In this document: positions 24,084-34,266 of the stretch, piece after piece
How the letters are laid out: each line of letters opens with the position of its first letter
Numbering within the stretch: position 1 is the first letter of the stretch
Assembly: GCA_963663665.2 (NCBI GenBank)
Contig: CAXXKP010000001.1
Coordinates: forward strand, 1,116,001-1,180,000
Direction of reading: 5' to 3'
Source: SABI01 sp963663665
Lineage (GTDB): Bacteria; Spirochaetota; Spirochaetia; Sphaerochaetales; Sphaerochaetaceae
Length of the DNA: 64,000 nt
Translations under genes and position numbers: made by a program
The notes under the pieces: generated by a model
The model's input: only the letters and a program-made list of their open reading frames with translations
Database searches by the model: none
What the model was told of the DNA's origin: nothing

Positions 24084-27000
24084 TGAATCAATCAACTCTC
24101 GACAAAGTGATATCGTTTCTCAATGACGAACAAAGAGATGCAATTCTTTGTGATACAAACTGTGTTGTTACAGCTGGAGCAGGTTCTGGTAAGACAAGTG
24201 TTCTTACTTATCGATTCTTTCGTCTTGTTGCGACAGGCAAAGCCCAAGTTGATGAAATCCTTACACTTACCTTCACAAAGAAAGCTGCAGCAGAGATGTA
24301 TGAGCGAATTTATGACCTTCTTATTGCTTATAAAGATGATTCCACTATCAAAGAGCAGCTAGAAAAATTCTCTACATCGACAATCAGTACGATAGATAGT
24401 TTTTGTTATCAGGTTTTACTTTCTGATACCCGTCGATTTGGTCTATCCCCTGATTTCGTTCTTGACATAGATTCCTGTATCGAAATTGCAAAGACGAGTG
24501 CTCATGAGACTTTCAAGAATCTGAAAGACCATACTGTTATGAAATTCCTTTCTGCTACCTATGATCCACAAACCCTCATTGATAAGGTTTTCGTTTCATT
24601 GGCTCTAGAGAATTTCTATATGGGAGATATCTATCTACCCGAGAAATACACAGAAGTAGTTGAGACCTATATTAAGCAAAAGAGATCAGATCTTAATCAC
24701 AAAATACTCAAAATGAGTGAGTATATCCTCGAATCATTCGATATTGGGGGTAAAGTTGCAATCTATAATAAGGAGCTTATCCAAAATTTAATTCTACTTT
24801 TACAGGATTCTTCTGCTCTCATAAGTGAGAAAGAGAAAATTGATGAAATCAAGAAAATCCGACAAACAACGACAAATCATCCTGAAAAAGAAGCTTATAA
24901 TGAATTGATAGTCAGTTTGAGAGAATCTCTTCCAATCCTAATTTCACTTACCCATGCTATAGATCAAAGAGATATTTTGAGCGACGTGTATCAAGTTTTT
25001 ATGATGTTTCATGATCTGTATATTGAAAGAAAGAGAGTAATGCAGGTTCTCACGTATAATGATATCGCAAACATGGCTAAAATTATATTAGTTGAAAATG
25101 ATGAGATAAGAAGTAAATTTTCTCGTGAATTTCGCTATATCATGGTAGATGAATTTCAGGATACAAACCCTCTTCAAAAAGAGATTATCTACCTTCTTTC
25201 TACTACGACCCCTGTAATACCGAATGAGCCCATCTCAGTTCATTCTCTTACCAAAGATAAACTCTTTTTCGTAGGAGATGAAAAACAATCGATTTATGCT
25301 TTTAGAGGTGCTGATGTAAGAGTCTTTAAAAAACTTCATCAAGAGATTACATCCTCTGGAGGGCGTCATATTACGCTAAAGAAGAATTATAGAAGTCAAA
25401 AACAGCTTATTACTCTATTTAATCTGTTATTTGAAAAAGTTTTCTCTGATCCTACAGAGGATTTTGAAGCTATTTTTACTCCATTACTTGCTAACAAAGA
25501 AAATAGTTCTTTACATCCGAAAGCCACCTTTGCAATTATTCCCTATGAGGGAGACGATGATACAGCATCTGTTGAAGGGGAAGAATATGTTCCCCATGGT
25601 GTTGAAAAAGAGGCAATATATATTGCTCAAAAGATTCGCGAGATGGTAAATGGAGATGACTATCTTATAGAGGAAGGAGGGGTTGTTAAACGGCCGTCTT
25701 TCAAAGATATTGCTATTTTGATGAGAACAACTTCCCCCCAAATGTATTATGAAAAAGCCTTACGGAGAGCTCATATTCCTTATGTCCTCTCATCAGTTAA
25801 ATCGCTCTTTCTTGAGGCTCCTTTAAATGACCTTTACCTTATTCTTCAGCTTATTACCTACCCTGAAGACTTAGTCTCTTTTGCATCGTTATTGAGATCT
25901 GGGTTTTGTAATATAAGTGATGATGAGGTTATAAAAGTCCTTAATGAGGGAAGAGAGCAAAATATTCTCTTTCCTCAAATGACTTGGAATGATTCCTCAG
26001 AAAAGGATAAATATGATGCGTTGGAAAATTTATATGAAGAAATATCTCTATTAAGTAAAAAAGAGAAAGTATCGTCTCTTCTTTCATATATCTGGTATAA
26101 CGGTGGATATAGAAATCATTTACTCATCTCACCCTCCTACAGAGTCTATTTAGAACATTTTGATTATATCTTAGAATTAGCTCTCGATATTGAGCGACGA
26201 GGTGGAAATATTCTCACTTTCCTGGACTATGTTCGTCCTCGACTTGGGCAGAGTGAGAAAATGGGAGAGATTGAAATTCTTCCCCATGGGTTTGATGGTG
26301 TTAATATAATGACTATTCATAAGAGTAAAGGGCTAGAATTCCCTATTGTTATAATTGCAAATGCTGGAGGTGGATCTCGAGGTATTGCTACACCACCACT
26401 TTATTACCATGAATATCTCGATACCAAGATTCCTATACCTCATCATATGATAGAGGATGATGTGTTTAAGAATATCGTATTCCAGATTGAGAAGCCGAGG
26501 ATTGAACTGAGTGAAAGTGCAGAATTGAAAAGATTACTCTATGTAGCATTTACCCGAGCTAAAGATCACCTACTTGTCACGACATATGATAACAACAAGA
26601 GCATGAAAGAGAAGAATATTGGGAAGAATTTCTTCTCGATGATTACTTATAATTATCAGGATAGCAAAGATAAGCTTTTTACCTTTGAGACTATCGACTC
26701 TTTTAGTACCGATGACAAAGAAATCGACTCTAGATCTCAGATTCTCAGTGAGGCACGTTCAAGAAGCGTGTGGTATCAAAAGAGAGAAGAAGAGATCACA
26801 TATATTCAAAGAGTACATGGGGTAACATCACTTGAACCTTATCAGGAGCAACAAAAAGAAATAGATGAAAATTTTTTAACTTTGGCCTCGTATAAAAGTG
26901 ATGAGATATTAGAAAAATATACTATTTATAATCTTTTCGGTACGTGGACTCACGGTGCTTTTGAATATACGGTAAATCATCTTTCACCTATATATACATA

Positions 27001-27433
27001 TGATGAGACTATTTTGAATAAAAAAGTTCTTCTCTCTCTCATTCCCCAAGAACTTTCTTCATTACCCATTGTCGATAGTGAACTCACTATCCTTTCAAAT
27101 GATATTTTCTCAATGGTAAATTCATTCTTCAAATCTGATTTCTATAGATCCCTCCTTCAAAGGGATTTAAAGAGTATTGAAAGTGAAGTACCTTTTATCT
27201 CAAGGGTGAAGTATAAGGAAGCTAATATTGTTGTAAATGGGGTCATAGATTTATTGTTGCATTATAAGGATCACGTGGTGATAGTAGATTTCAAAACAGA
27301 TAAGATAGTTGATCCACTCATCCATAAGAATCAGTTAGAGTTATATTCTCAAGCAATACAGAAAATCTATAATCAAGAGGTTAAAGCAGTTCTCTGTTAT
27401 GTAAGACAGGTTGGTAATGAAAAGTGGTTATAG
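24080..27433 (+). CDS. addA: AddA-like helicase-nuclease (UvrD/Rep family)
   Basis: The 1117-residue protein is a superfamily 1A helicase: Walker A VTAGAGSGKTSVLTYR near residue 35, LTFTKKAAAEMYERI, Walker B YIMVDEFQDTNPLQK, DEKQSIYAFRGADVRVF, MTIHKSKGLEFPIV, and VAFTRAKDHLL. The C-terminal 200 residues form a PD-(D/E)XK nuclease with NGVIDLLLHYKDHVVIVDFK. This order is that of AddA, the RecB counterpart. It overlaps the AddB-like gene by four bases (ATGA). Acts on broken double-stranded DNA ends to load RecA. The 3' end overlaps the converging malY-like gene by six bases. Confidence 0.9.
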   Translation: MMNQSTLDKVISFLNDEQRDAILCDTNCVVTAGAGSGKTSVLTYRFFRLVATGKAQVDEILTLTFTKKAAAEMYERIYDLLIAYKDDSTIKEQLEKFSTSTISTIDSFCYQVLLSDTRRFGLSPDFVLDIDSCIEIAKTSAHETFKNLKDHTVMKFLSATYDPQTLIDKVFVSLALENFYMGDIYLPEKYTEVVETYIKQKRSDLNHKILKMSEYILESFDIGGKVAIYNKELIQNLILLLQDSSALISEKEKIDEIKKIRQTTTNHPEKEAYNELIVSLRESLPILISLTHAIDQRDILSDVYQVFMMFHDLYIERKRVMQVLTYNDIANMAKIILVENDEIRSKFSREFRYIMVDEFQDTNPLQKEIIYLLSTTTPVIPNEPISVHSLTKDKLFFVGDEKQSIYAFRGADVRVFKKLHQEITSSGGRHITLKKNYRSQKQLITLFNLLFEKVFSDPTEDFEAIFTPLLANKENSSLHPKATFAIIPYEGDDDTASVEGEEYVPHGVEKEAIYIAQKIREMVNGDDYLIEEGGVVKRPSFKDIAILMRTTSPQMYYEKALRRAHIPYVLSSVKSLFLEAPLNDLYLILQLITYPEDLVSFASLLRSGFCNISDDEVIKVLNEGREQNILFPQMTWNDSSEKDKYDALENLYEEISLLSKKEKVSSLLSYIWYNGGYRNHLLISPSYRVYLEHFDYILELALDIERRGGNILTFLDYVRPRLGQSEKMGEIEILPHGFDGVNIMTIHKSKGLEFPIVIIANAGGGSRGIATPPLYYHEYLDTKIPIPHHMIEDDVFKNIVFQIEKPRIELSESAELKRLLYVAFTRAKDHLLVTTYDNNKSMKEKNIGKNFFSMITYNYQDSKDKLFTFETIDSFSTDDKEIDSRSQILSEARSRSVWYQKREEEITYIQRVHGVTSLEPYQEQQKEIDENFLTLASYKSDEILEKYTIYNLFGTWTHGAFEYTVNHLSPIYTYDETILNKKVLLSLIPQELSSLPIVDSELTILSNDIFSMVNSFFKSDFYRSLLQRDLKSIESEVPFISRVKYKEANIVVNGVIDLLLHYKDHVVIVDFKTDKIVDPLIHKNQLELYSQAIQKIYNQEVKAVLCYVRQVGNEKWL

Positions 27434-28675
27434 TTGATATTCTTGTAGGAGTAATTTCTCTGCTTCACAGACTTTTGTAATAGCTTTTTTTATTACCTCT
27501 TTTGGTGCAGCATAATTGAATCTCACAAACTCTTTATATTCTGGACCAAACCAAGAACCATCATTCATTGCAATTTCAGCCTTCTGGCCGAAGAAACGTG
27601 AAAGAAGGCCACCTGTTCCCTGAGATATGTATAAACTGGGGTTTGTAACAGAGTCTTTCTCAACGAATGGATATATCGCTTTACAATCAAGGAGTGTGAT
27701 GAAAGACGCCTTTGGTTTTACTATTTTGATACACGAAGAATACTCTTTTAAAGTATCCTCAATCATTTTTAGATTCTCTTCTAGATACCCAATGAGAGCA
27801 ATTAACCAATCATACCCACCAATATAGGCTGCTCTTGAGGCAATTGTTGCAAGTAGATCAGGAGAGCTTTGGAGGGCTCTAAGTCGTTTGATAAAATCAA
27901 GATGCATTTGCTTATTGGTGAAAATTGCTATAGAGAAATGTTCTCCTGCAATGTTAAAGGTCTTAGATGGAGCCATACAGGTTACACAACTGCAGTCAAC
28001 CTGAGTAGCAACTTCGGAGAAAGGGATATGCTTTTCTTGAGAATACACTAAATCAGCATGAATCTCGTCACTAATAACCAAGATGTTAGATTCTTTGGCA
28101 ATAGTCGCGATATGTTCTAGCTCATGGCGAGAGAATACTATTCCTGTTGGATTATGGGGGGAGCAAAAGAGTAGGATAGGGGAATTATATTCACTTGCTA
28201 ATCTTTTTAAAAGGGGAAAATCTAGTGAAAATAGACTCTCATTTTTATGATAGATAAGAGGCCAAGAAAGAACTACTCTATTTAGATTTTGTATTATCTC
28301 CACAAAGGGTTTATATGCAGGAAAAGGGAGAATGATAGTATCTCCTTCTTTTGAATAGCGTTCAATAAGAAGTGCAATAGATGCGAGCATCCCAGGAGCT
28401 ATAGCGACCAAAGAACGCTCAAATAGAATCCCATGTCTCTTTTGAGCAAATGATATGAAACTTTCTCTTAGATCATCAAAATAAGGATACCCAAATATTG
28501 ATCTATCAATTTCTGCTGAGATTGCATCTAGAACAACCTTTGGAGTTGAAAAGTCCATATCTGCGACCCAAAAAGGAGAAGCTTTTTCATTATTTGCAAA
28601 TGAGTGAATAAACTTTTCATTGTATTTAACAGAATAGGTTCCTTTCCTCTCAATTATTTGATCAAAATCATTCAT
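27428..28675 (-). CDS. MalY/PatB-type aminotransferase (C-S lyase)
   Basis: The start at 28675 (MNDFDQIIERKGTYSVKYNE) overlaps the upstream gene by eight bases and has GGAAGAG before it; 415 residues. It is a fold-type I PLP enzyme of the MalY/PatB group: PFWVADMDFSTPKVVLDAI near the N-terminus, LFCSPHNPTGIVFSRHEL, VISDEIHADLVYSQ, and the PLP lysine in MAPSKTFNIAGEHFS. Relatives are cystathionine beta-lyases that release sulfide from cysteine-type substrates, and some act as transaminases. Last gene of the aroA operon. Confidence 0.9.
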   Translation of the reverse strand: MNDFDQIIERKGTYSVKYNEKFIHSFANNEKASPFWVADMDFSTPKVVLDAISAEIDRSIFGYPYFDDLRESFISFAQKRHGILFERSLVAIAPGMLASIALLIERYSKEGDTIILPFPAYKPFVEIIQNLNRVVLSWPLIYHKNESLFSLDFPLLKRLASEYNSPILLFCSPHNPTGIVFSRHELEHIATIAKESNILVISDEIHADLVYSQEKHIPFSEVATQVDCSCVTCMAPSKTFNIAGEHFSIAIFTNKQMHLDFIKRLRALQSSPDLLATIASRAAYIGGYDWLIALIGYLEENLKMIEDTLKEYSSCIKIVKPKASFITLLDCKAIYPFVEKDSVTNPSLYISQGTGGLLSRFFGQKAEIAMNDGSWFGPEYKEFVRFNYAAPKEVIKKAITKVCEAEKLLLQEYQL

Positions 28676-29453
28676 TATTCTCTTCCCTTGTAGCGAAATA
28701 GGCAGGTCCTTTATAATAAGAGTACCCATGGGGAGGTCGTTTTTTTAAAGTGATTGCATGGGTTGGGCAGTGATGATAACAAGCGAAACATTGTTCGCAA
28801 TGGTGAAGATATTCAATATTTTTACCTTGTAAGACGATATTCTGTACTGGGCATTTTTGTACACACACACCACAGGATGTACACCTGTCATCAACAATAA
28901 ATTTTTTATCATAATTATAACGCCATTCACAAATTCTTTTATAAAGACGATAAGCTAAATTGCTTAGTGGAAGACGAGCTTTTACCATGATTTCTTGGGT
29001 TTTTAGATCATCCACTATTTTTAATACTTGTTCGTATGCTTTTTTTGAAACAATATTTTGTTTATTTTTTGATGGGATTTTTGTGAGGGGGGTAAAGGTG
29101 TCTACCATCCTAATGGTTTGCGTATAGGAAGCAACATACCCTGCTTCTTCAAGAATCCGTTCGGTGATTGAGGGTGTATAAAAACTCATACCTCCGTGTG
29201 TCATGATTACAAAAAGGTATTCGATGTTATGTATCTTACTTCCTAAGATATTCTTGATGAAGGAGTAGACTTTTGTTGGGGGTGCAAAATAATAGACGGG
29301 AAAGACGAGTCCAATCTGATTGAGCCCATCAAGATCTTCTTCTATTGTATCTCCTATCTTTTTACATATATCAATGTTCATTTTTTGAACAATCACTTTT
29401 GCTACAGCTTCAGAGTTTCCGGCACCGGAGAAATAAAAGACTCCACTTTTCAT
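28668..29453 (-). CDS. Flavodoxin-ferredoxin fusion (EFR1 family)
   Basis: The 261-residue protein begins with a flavodoxin-like FMN phosphate loop, FYFSGAGNSEAVAK, and continues with a flavodoxin fold (FPVYYFAPPTKVYSFIK). Near the C-terminus are two 4Fe-4S motifs: CTSCGVCVQKCP and CEQCFACYHHCP. It is a soluble electron-transfer protein of the EFR1 type. The start forms an ATGA overlap with the threonine aldolase stop. Redox partner unknown. Confidence 0.9.
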   Translation of the reverse strand: MKSGVFYFSGAGNSEAVAKVIVQKMNIDICKKIGDTIEEDLDGLNQIGLVFPVYYFAPPTKVYSFIKNILGSKIHNIEYLFVIMTHGGMSFYTPSITERILEEAGYVASYTQTIRMVDTFTPLTKIPSKNKQNIVSKKAYEQVLKIVDDLKTQEIMVKARLPLSNLAYRLYKRICEWRYNYDKKFIVDDRCTSCGVCVQKCPVQNIVLQGKNIEYLHHCEQCFACYHHCPTHAITLKKRPPHGYSYYKGPAYFATREENNE

Positions 29454-30472
29454 ACGTGAAATTCCTTCTCATCAATTGATTCAATTGCATTACAAATGCC
29501 AGTAATATCACTATCACTAAGATTAAGATTAGTGACAAATCGAACAGTATCTGGACCTCCAAAGCAAGCTATATTATGATTTCTCAACACTTGTTCAACA
29601 GCTTTTCCACTCACTCCTTTCACGCCAAAAAATATGATATTTGTTTGAACATTACCTTTATCGAATTGAGCCCATGGGGTCTTAGCAAGGCTTTCTGATA
29701 TTTGAGTAGCTCTTTGATGGTCTTCTTCAAGTCTTGAGATATTATGTTTAAGAGCATAGATTCCAGCAGAGGCAAGGATTCCTGCTTGTCTCATTCCACC
29801 GCCTAACATTTTCCTTATAGATCGTGCCTCTTCAATGAAGGGAGCAGACCCACAAAGAAGAGATCCTACTGGTGCTCCAAGTCCTTTTGATATACAAAAG
29901 GTGAGAGTATCTGCTTGATCTGCGATTTCTATTGGGTCTTCTTTTGTAGCTACAACTGCATTAAAAAAGCGTGCTCCATCCATATGAACCAACATACCAT
30001 TTTTTTCAGCGAGTGCTTTAATTTCTACGAGGGTACTAAGAGGATAGCAAATTCCACCTATTGTATTTTCAACTTCAATGAGTGCTGTTTTTGCTAAATC
30101 ATATGATTTTTCTTTGATGAGAGGAGCCAATGAGGCTACATCTAGTATTCCCTTCGGTGTAGGAACTCCAATACTTAGAGTGCCTGCGATACTTGCAATA
30201 GAACCAACTTCATGCTGAATAATGTGGGAATTACTATCGCAGAGAACTTCTTTCCCTCTACCTCCATTAATATAAAGGGCAATGAGATTGCCCATTGAAC
30301 CACTAGTGACGAAGATTGCATCTTCTTTGCCAACCATTTCACTAGCCATTCTCTCTAATGTGTTTATACTCACATCTTCATGGTAGACATCATCACCAAC
30401 TTCTGCATTGGCCATTGCGAGTCTCATTGCTTGAGTAGGTAATGTGATAGTATCACTTCGTAAATCGTACAT
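29450..30472 (-). CDS. ltaE: Low-specificity L-threonine aldolase
   Basis: The 340-residue PLP enzyme cleaves L-threonine/allo-threonine to glycine and acetaldehyde. It starts MYDLRSDTITLPTQAM, the family N-terminus, and shows VGDDVYHEDVSINTLE, MLVHMDGARFFNAVVAT, and the PLP lysine in LTFCISKGLGAPVGS. AGGAG precedes the ATG. It begins two bases after aroA and overlaps the next gene by four, so all four genes here are one unit. Confidence 0.95.
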   Translation of the reverse strand: MYDLRSDTITLPTQAMRLAMANAEVGDDVYHEDVSINTLERMASEMVGKEDAIFVTSGSMGNLIALYINGGRGKEVLCDSNSHIIQHEVGSIASIAGTLSIGVPTPKGILDVASLAPLIKEKSYDLAKTALIEVENTIGGICYPLSTLVEIKALAEKNGMLVHMDGARFFNAVVATKEDPIEIADQADTLTFCISKGLGAPVGSLLCGSAPFIEEARSIRKMLGGGMRQAGILASAGIYALKHNISRLEEDHQRATQISESLAKTPWAQFDKGNVQTNIIFFGVKGVSGKAVEQVLRNHNIACFGGPDTVRFVTNLNLSDSDITGICNAIESIDEKEFHV

Positions 30473-30474
30473 GA

Positions 30475-31752
30475 TTAATTCTCCTGTTTTATAGATTCAA
30501 GTAGAGTAAAGAAAGTTGGGAAGGTAACATCCACAGCATCTATCCCTTGTATCGTGAGTGGTGTTTCGCTCTTCAGTGAGGCAATTGCCATCGCCATGAT
30601 AATTCGGTGATCACCAAATCCATCAACAATACCTCCCATCAGTGTTCCAGTACCGTGAATGATGATAGAATCCTCAGTATCTTCAACGAATACGCCTAAT
30701 TTTGTGAGATTTACCTTCATACTTTCAATTCTGTCTGTTTCTTTAATGCGTGCTTGCGGGACATTTCCTAAAATGGTTGTCCCTTTAATGAAACATGCTG
30801 TTACAGCAAGAATTGGGAGAGCATCAGGAATTGCATTCAAATCAAATACGCCTCCAACCAAATTCCTTCCTAAGGGAACACTCACCGATACAACCCCATC
30901 TTTCCAGATGACATCACATCCCATAGCAATCAAGATAGAGAGGACTTCTTTGTCTCCCTGCCTATCATTTTCAAAAAGGCCTTTAATGTGTATAGTACTG
31001 CTCGTAATAGCCGCAGCACAAAAAAAGAAAGATGCTGATGAATAATCTCCTCCAATAGATACCTCTATTGGTTTATATTTTTGGTTTCCAGGGATAAGGA
31101 AATGGGTCAAGTTGGTATTATAATCTAAAGAGATGCCTTGATTATGTAACCAATCAAGTGTCATTTCTACATAGGGTTTCTCGTTTAAAAGATCTACATG
31201 AATTTCAGTTTGGCCTTTACTTAATATGCTACCGAGGAGCAATCCTGATAGATGTTGGCTTGTATGGCAGGTGATATGGACGCTTCCCCCCTTTATGGGA
31301 CCAGTTAGAGAAAATGGAGGATACCATTTTTTGGTATTTTCAATTGGATATGTAACATTCGCCCCCAAAGAAATGAGAGCTTCAAGAAGCGGCTTTACAG
31401 GTCTATTTTTTAATTGGTCATCTCCGGTAAAGGTTACCTCGATAGGCATAGAAGAAACCATTGCACTCAGCAGATAGAGGGTAGTTCCCGAGTTCCCACA
31501 ATCAATTGTAATTCCAGTAGGAAGTGTCTGTGGTGCATGCAGTGTCAGATAGGTTTGATGTTCCTCTATAACGGCCCCAAGAGCTCTACATCCTTCTATA
31601 CAGCTTCGTGTGTCAGAAGAGTAGAGGGGGTTATGAATAATAGAAACTCCTTCACTGAAGGTTGCTATTAATAGAGCTCTGATAGTCTGACTTTTGGATG
31701 TTGGAACACGTATGGTTCCCTCTATGCTAGCTTTACGAAGTGTAATATTCAT
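30475..31752 (-). CDS. aroA: EPSP synthase (3-phosphoshikimate 1-carboxyvinyltransferase)
   Basis: The 425-residue enzyme joins shikimate 3-phosphate and phosphoenolpyruvate in aromatic amino acid synthesis. Motifs: VPTSKSQTIRALLIATFSEG at the N-terminus, DCGNSGTTLYLLSAM, GGDYSSASFFFCAAAITSS, and VPQARIKETDRIESMKVNL and FGDHRIIMAMAIA near the end. No ribosome site is seen; a TATAGT box ends six bases before the ATG, so a leaderless mRNA is possible. Other shikimate genes are not in the window. Confidence 0.96.
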   Translation of the reverse strand: MNITLRKASIEGTIRVPTSKSQTIRALLIATFSEGVSIIHNPLYSSDTRSCIEGCRALGAVIEEHQTYLTLHAPQTLPTGITIDCGNSGTTLYLLSAMVSSMPIEVTFTGDDQLKNRPVKPLLEALISLGANVTYPIENTKKWYPPFSLTGPIKGGSVHITCHTSQHLSGLLLGSILSKGQTEIHVDLLNEKPYVEMTLDWLHNQGISLDYNTNLTHFLIPGNQKYKPIEVSIGGDYSSASFFFCAAAITSSTIHIKGLFENDRQGDKEVLSILIAMGCDVIWKDGVVSVSVPLGRNLVGGVFDLNAIPDALPILAVTACFIKGTTILGNVPQARIKETDRIESMKVNLTKLGVFVEDTEDSIIIHGTGTLMGGIVDGFGDHRIIMAMAIASLKSETPLTIQGIDAVDVTFPTFFTLLESIKQEN

Positions 31753-31758
31753 AGAGTG

Positions 31759-31764
31759 ACTATA
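31759..31764 (-). promoter_or_regulatory. -10 box of aroA, leaderless start
   Basis: The minus strand reads TATAGT, six bases before the ATG. At 17-bp spacing the -35 position falls in the U-tract of the oppA terminator (TTTTTT), a poor match, so support is moderate. Confidence 0.4.
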
Positions 31765-31782
31765 TCATAGGAGTAACGACAA

Positions 31783-31816
31783 AAAAAAGCCCCCGAAGTA
31801 AATCGAAGGCTTTTTT
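31783..31816 (-). terminator. Terminator of oppA
   Basis: AAAAAAGCCCCCG and CGAAGGCTTTTTT pair over 13 positions (two G-U) around eight bases; on the minus strand the T run extends to eight. It stands 15 bases after the oppA stop. Confidence 0.88.
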
Positions 31817-31830
31817 AAGTCGATTAAAAC

Positions 31831-33522
31831 TTATTTCAAATATACATCCTTAGTTGGATGGTAGTCCATTGTGTTAGGATACCAGCCACCCCATTTTGAA
31901 GTGTCAATCATGTTGTTAGTTGTGTAGTAGTATAATGGCATGAGTGCTTGATCTTCATTGATCATGATATCTTCAGCAGTCAATAAAACTTCCATTCTAT
32001 CTGCTCCACTCATTGTAGCAGCTTCTTGCACTAATACATCATAAACTTCATTAGAGTATTTACCACCATTCATAGCACCACCAGTGAGGAACATGTCGAG
32101 GAATGTGTTAGGATCTTGATAATCTCCTACCCATCCAGCACGTGCAACTTGGAAGTTACCTTCATTTCTATTTGAAAGGTAGGTTGCCCATTCTTGGTTT
32201 TCGAGTTCAATAGTAATACCTAAAGCTTTCTTCCATTCTTGTTGTAGGAATTCAGCAATAGCTTTGTGTGATTCTGATGTGTTGTAAAGAATTGTTGTCT
32301 TAGGGAATCCAACACCATTAGGATATCCAGCTTCTGCTAATAACTTTCGAGCTGCTGCTACATCATAGATAGGTTCTCCAAGTGAAGAGTACCCGGCCAT
32401 TTCAGGAACCATACCCCAAGCTGGGAGTTGTCCACCACGAGTTACATTATCAACTAATGCTTGTCGGTCAACAGAAAGTGAAAGTGCTTTTCTTACTCTT
32501 ACATCATCAAATGGAGCTTTTTCAACTTGGAATACATAGTAGTAAGAAGCAAGTTGTGGTGCTCTGAAATAGTCTTTCCTTAAAGAAGCAGCTTCAATTT
32601 GATCGAGAGGAACTGTTGTCATCCAATCAACTTCACCGTTTAAGAACATGTTATAACCGGTGTTATTATCATCAAGTGCATAGAAGATAACTTTATCGAG
32701 TTTAACAGCATCTCTGTCCCAATATTTTTCGTTTGGAACTACACTGATATAAGATTGAGGAACCCATTCGTTAAGGACATATGGTCCGTTACCAACAAAG
32801 TTTTCAGGGAGAGTCCATTCATCACCATATTTTTCAATCGCTTGAAGAGGAACTACAGCAAAACTATAGTGTGCTAAAGCGCCAATAGCGTAAGGAAGTG
32901 GTCCTAAAAGATCCATTTGGAATGTTTTTTCGTCAAGTGCTCGGATTCCAACTGCTTCTGGTCCAGCTTCGCCATTATTGTATTCTGCTGCACCTTTAAG
33001 GAACATTGCAGGGAACCATGCATATGGGCTTGCTGTTTCTGGGTTAAGTTCTCTGAGCCATGAGTCTACAACAGTCTGTGCAGTGATTTTTACACCGTCT
33101 GACCATACAGCATCACGAAGAGTAAATGTGTATTGTGTACCATCATCACTTGCTACCCAGCTTTTTGCGAGTCCTGGAACTGCATCTGCAGTTTTAGGAT
33201 CATAAGCAACTAAGCCTTCGAATATAGCTTCGTAAATTCTGTGTTCTGGAACACCTTGAATTTGATGTGGGTCGAGGCTTTCAGGTTCTGCACCGTTGAT
33301 TAATTTAAATACAACTTCCTCTTTGGCTGGGGCTGGTGCAGGAGTAGGAGCGACAACTTCAGCTGATTTAGCTGGTTCGGCAGGTTTAGCTGGTTCTGCA
33401 GGCGTTGTTGCAGCAGGTGCAGCAGGTGTTACAACCTTGGCGGTCTCTTCTTTTTTCCCACAGGAAATAAACAAGACTCCGACAAGGAGAATAACTAATG
33501 CGATTGAAAAAAATTTCTTCAT
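31831..33522 (-). CDS. oppA: Oligopeptide ABC transporter substrate-binding lipoprotein
   Basis: Of two ATGs, the one at 33522 (MKKFFSIALVILLVGVLFIS, then CGKK) has AAGGAG eight bases away, versus two bases for the upstream one; 563 residues. FISC is a Ser-Cys lipobox. An Ala/Pro/Glu linker follows, then a family 5 solute-binding fold with LINGAEPESLDPHQIQGVPE, FTLRDAVWSDGVKITAQ and FVGNGPYVLNEWVP. It would deliver peptides to OppBCDF. It is separated from oppF by a plus-strand gene and has its own terminator, so it can be expressed apart from the permease genes. Confidence 0.95.
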   Translation of the reverse strand: MKKFFSIALVILLVGVLFISCGKKEETAKVVTPAAPAATTPAEPAKPAEPAKSAEVVAPTPAPAPAKEEVVFKLINGAEPESLDPHQIQGVPEHRIYEAIFEGLVAYDPKTADAVPGLAKSWVASDDGTQYTFTLRDAVWSDGVKITAQTVVDSWLRELNPETASPYAWFPAMFLKGAAEYNNGEAGPEAVGIRALDEKTFQMDLLGPLPYAIGALAHYSFAVVPLQAIEKYGDEWTLPENFVGNGPYVLNEWVPQSYISVVPNEKYWDRDAVKLDKVIFYALDDNNTGYNMFLNGEVDWMTTVPLDQIEAASLRKDYFRAPQLASYYYVFQVEKAPFDDVRVRKALSLSVDRQALVDNVTRGGQLPAWGMVPEMAGYSSLGEPIYDVAAARKLLAEAGYPNGVGFPKTTILYNTSESHKAIAEFLQQEWKKALGITIELENQEWATYLSNRNEGNFQVARAGWVGDYQDPNTFLDMFLTGGAMNGGKYSNEVYDVLVQEAATMSGADRMEVLLTAEDIMINEDQALMPLYYYTTNNMIDTSKWGGWYPNTMDYHPTKDVYLK

Positions 33523-33703
33523 AAACATATCTCCTTATTGAAATATTCGCGTTCATCATAGAGTAACGTAAAGCAACTCTATAATCAAGGAAAATAAATT
33601 TCCTCGTCCATTCTATCATACTATTAAAGAAACGAAAATGCTCTTTTATACTCTTTGATTAGTATGTATAGTGAGATTACGGTATTCAAAGGAGTGAACA
33701 ACA

Positions 33704-34264
33704 ATGATGAGTATGAGGTTACAAAGAAAAGGTAAAAACCTTTTACAATACAGCGTATCTCAAGTTAACAAAATTTCTTATGCAATCTTTACTATAGTTT
33801 TGATAGTGGGATTATTTTCAATCCCAATTGAATCTCTTTTTTCAACAAGATCAATAATTCCATTTATATTTTTAATTATCTCATTGTTGGGATTAGGGTA
33901 TAAAGAGAAATGGGAATTTGATGCAAATAATAAAGAGATTAGGAGTATTCATGGGGTGTTTTTTATTGTGAAGAGAGAGAGTATTCCTTTTAGTCAGATA
34001 CTCTCTCTTGAGATCAACCATTTTACACGCGGTTATCAAGAACAATCGTCAAAAAAAGGTGATAGAGGTAGAAATAAGTCTATGACCATATTTTCAATCA
34101 GATTGCTAGATGACTCTGTGAAGCAAATCGAGATAATTCCTGAAAGAGTTTCTCATGGGAGAACACACCAAGCTGCTTATACAATTGCACAAGATATGAA
34201 CCTCCCGTTTGCTGCTGATCGTGAATTCGATTCGATCAATAAAGTTGAATTATCAGATATCTAA
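33704..34264 (+). CDS. Hypothetical membrane protein with PH-like domain
   Basis: The 186-residue protein has two membrane segments (about residues 24-44 and 50-66) followed by a soluble beta-rich part: WEFDANNKEIRSIHGVFFIV and ESIPFSQILSLEINH, which resembles PH-like domains of small bacterial membrane proteins. I do not recognise a family. AAGGAG stands nine bases before the ATG. It lies between oppA and oppF on the opposite strand and ends two bases from oppF, with no visible terminator between them. Confidence 0.75.
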   Translation: MMSMRLQRKGKNLLQYSVSQVNKISYAIFTIVLIVGLFSIPIESLFSTRSIIPFIFLIISLLGLGYKEKWEFDANNKEIRSIHGVFFIVKRESIPFSQILSLEINHFTRGYQEQSSKKGDRGRNKSMTIFSIRLLDDSVKQIEIIPERVSHGRTHQAAYTIAQDMNLPFAADREFDSINKVELSDI

Positions 34265-34266
34265 TC

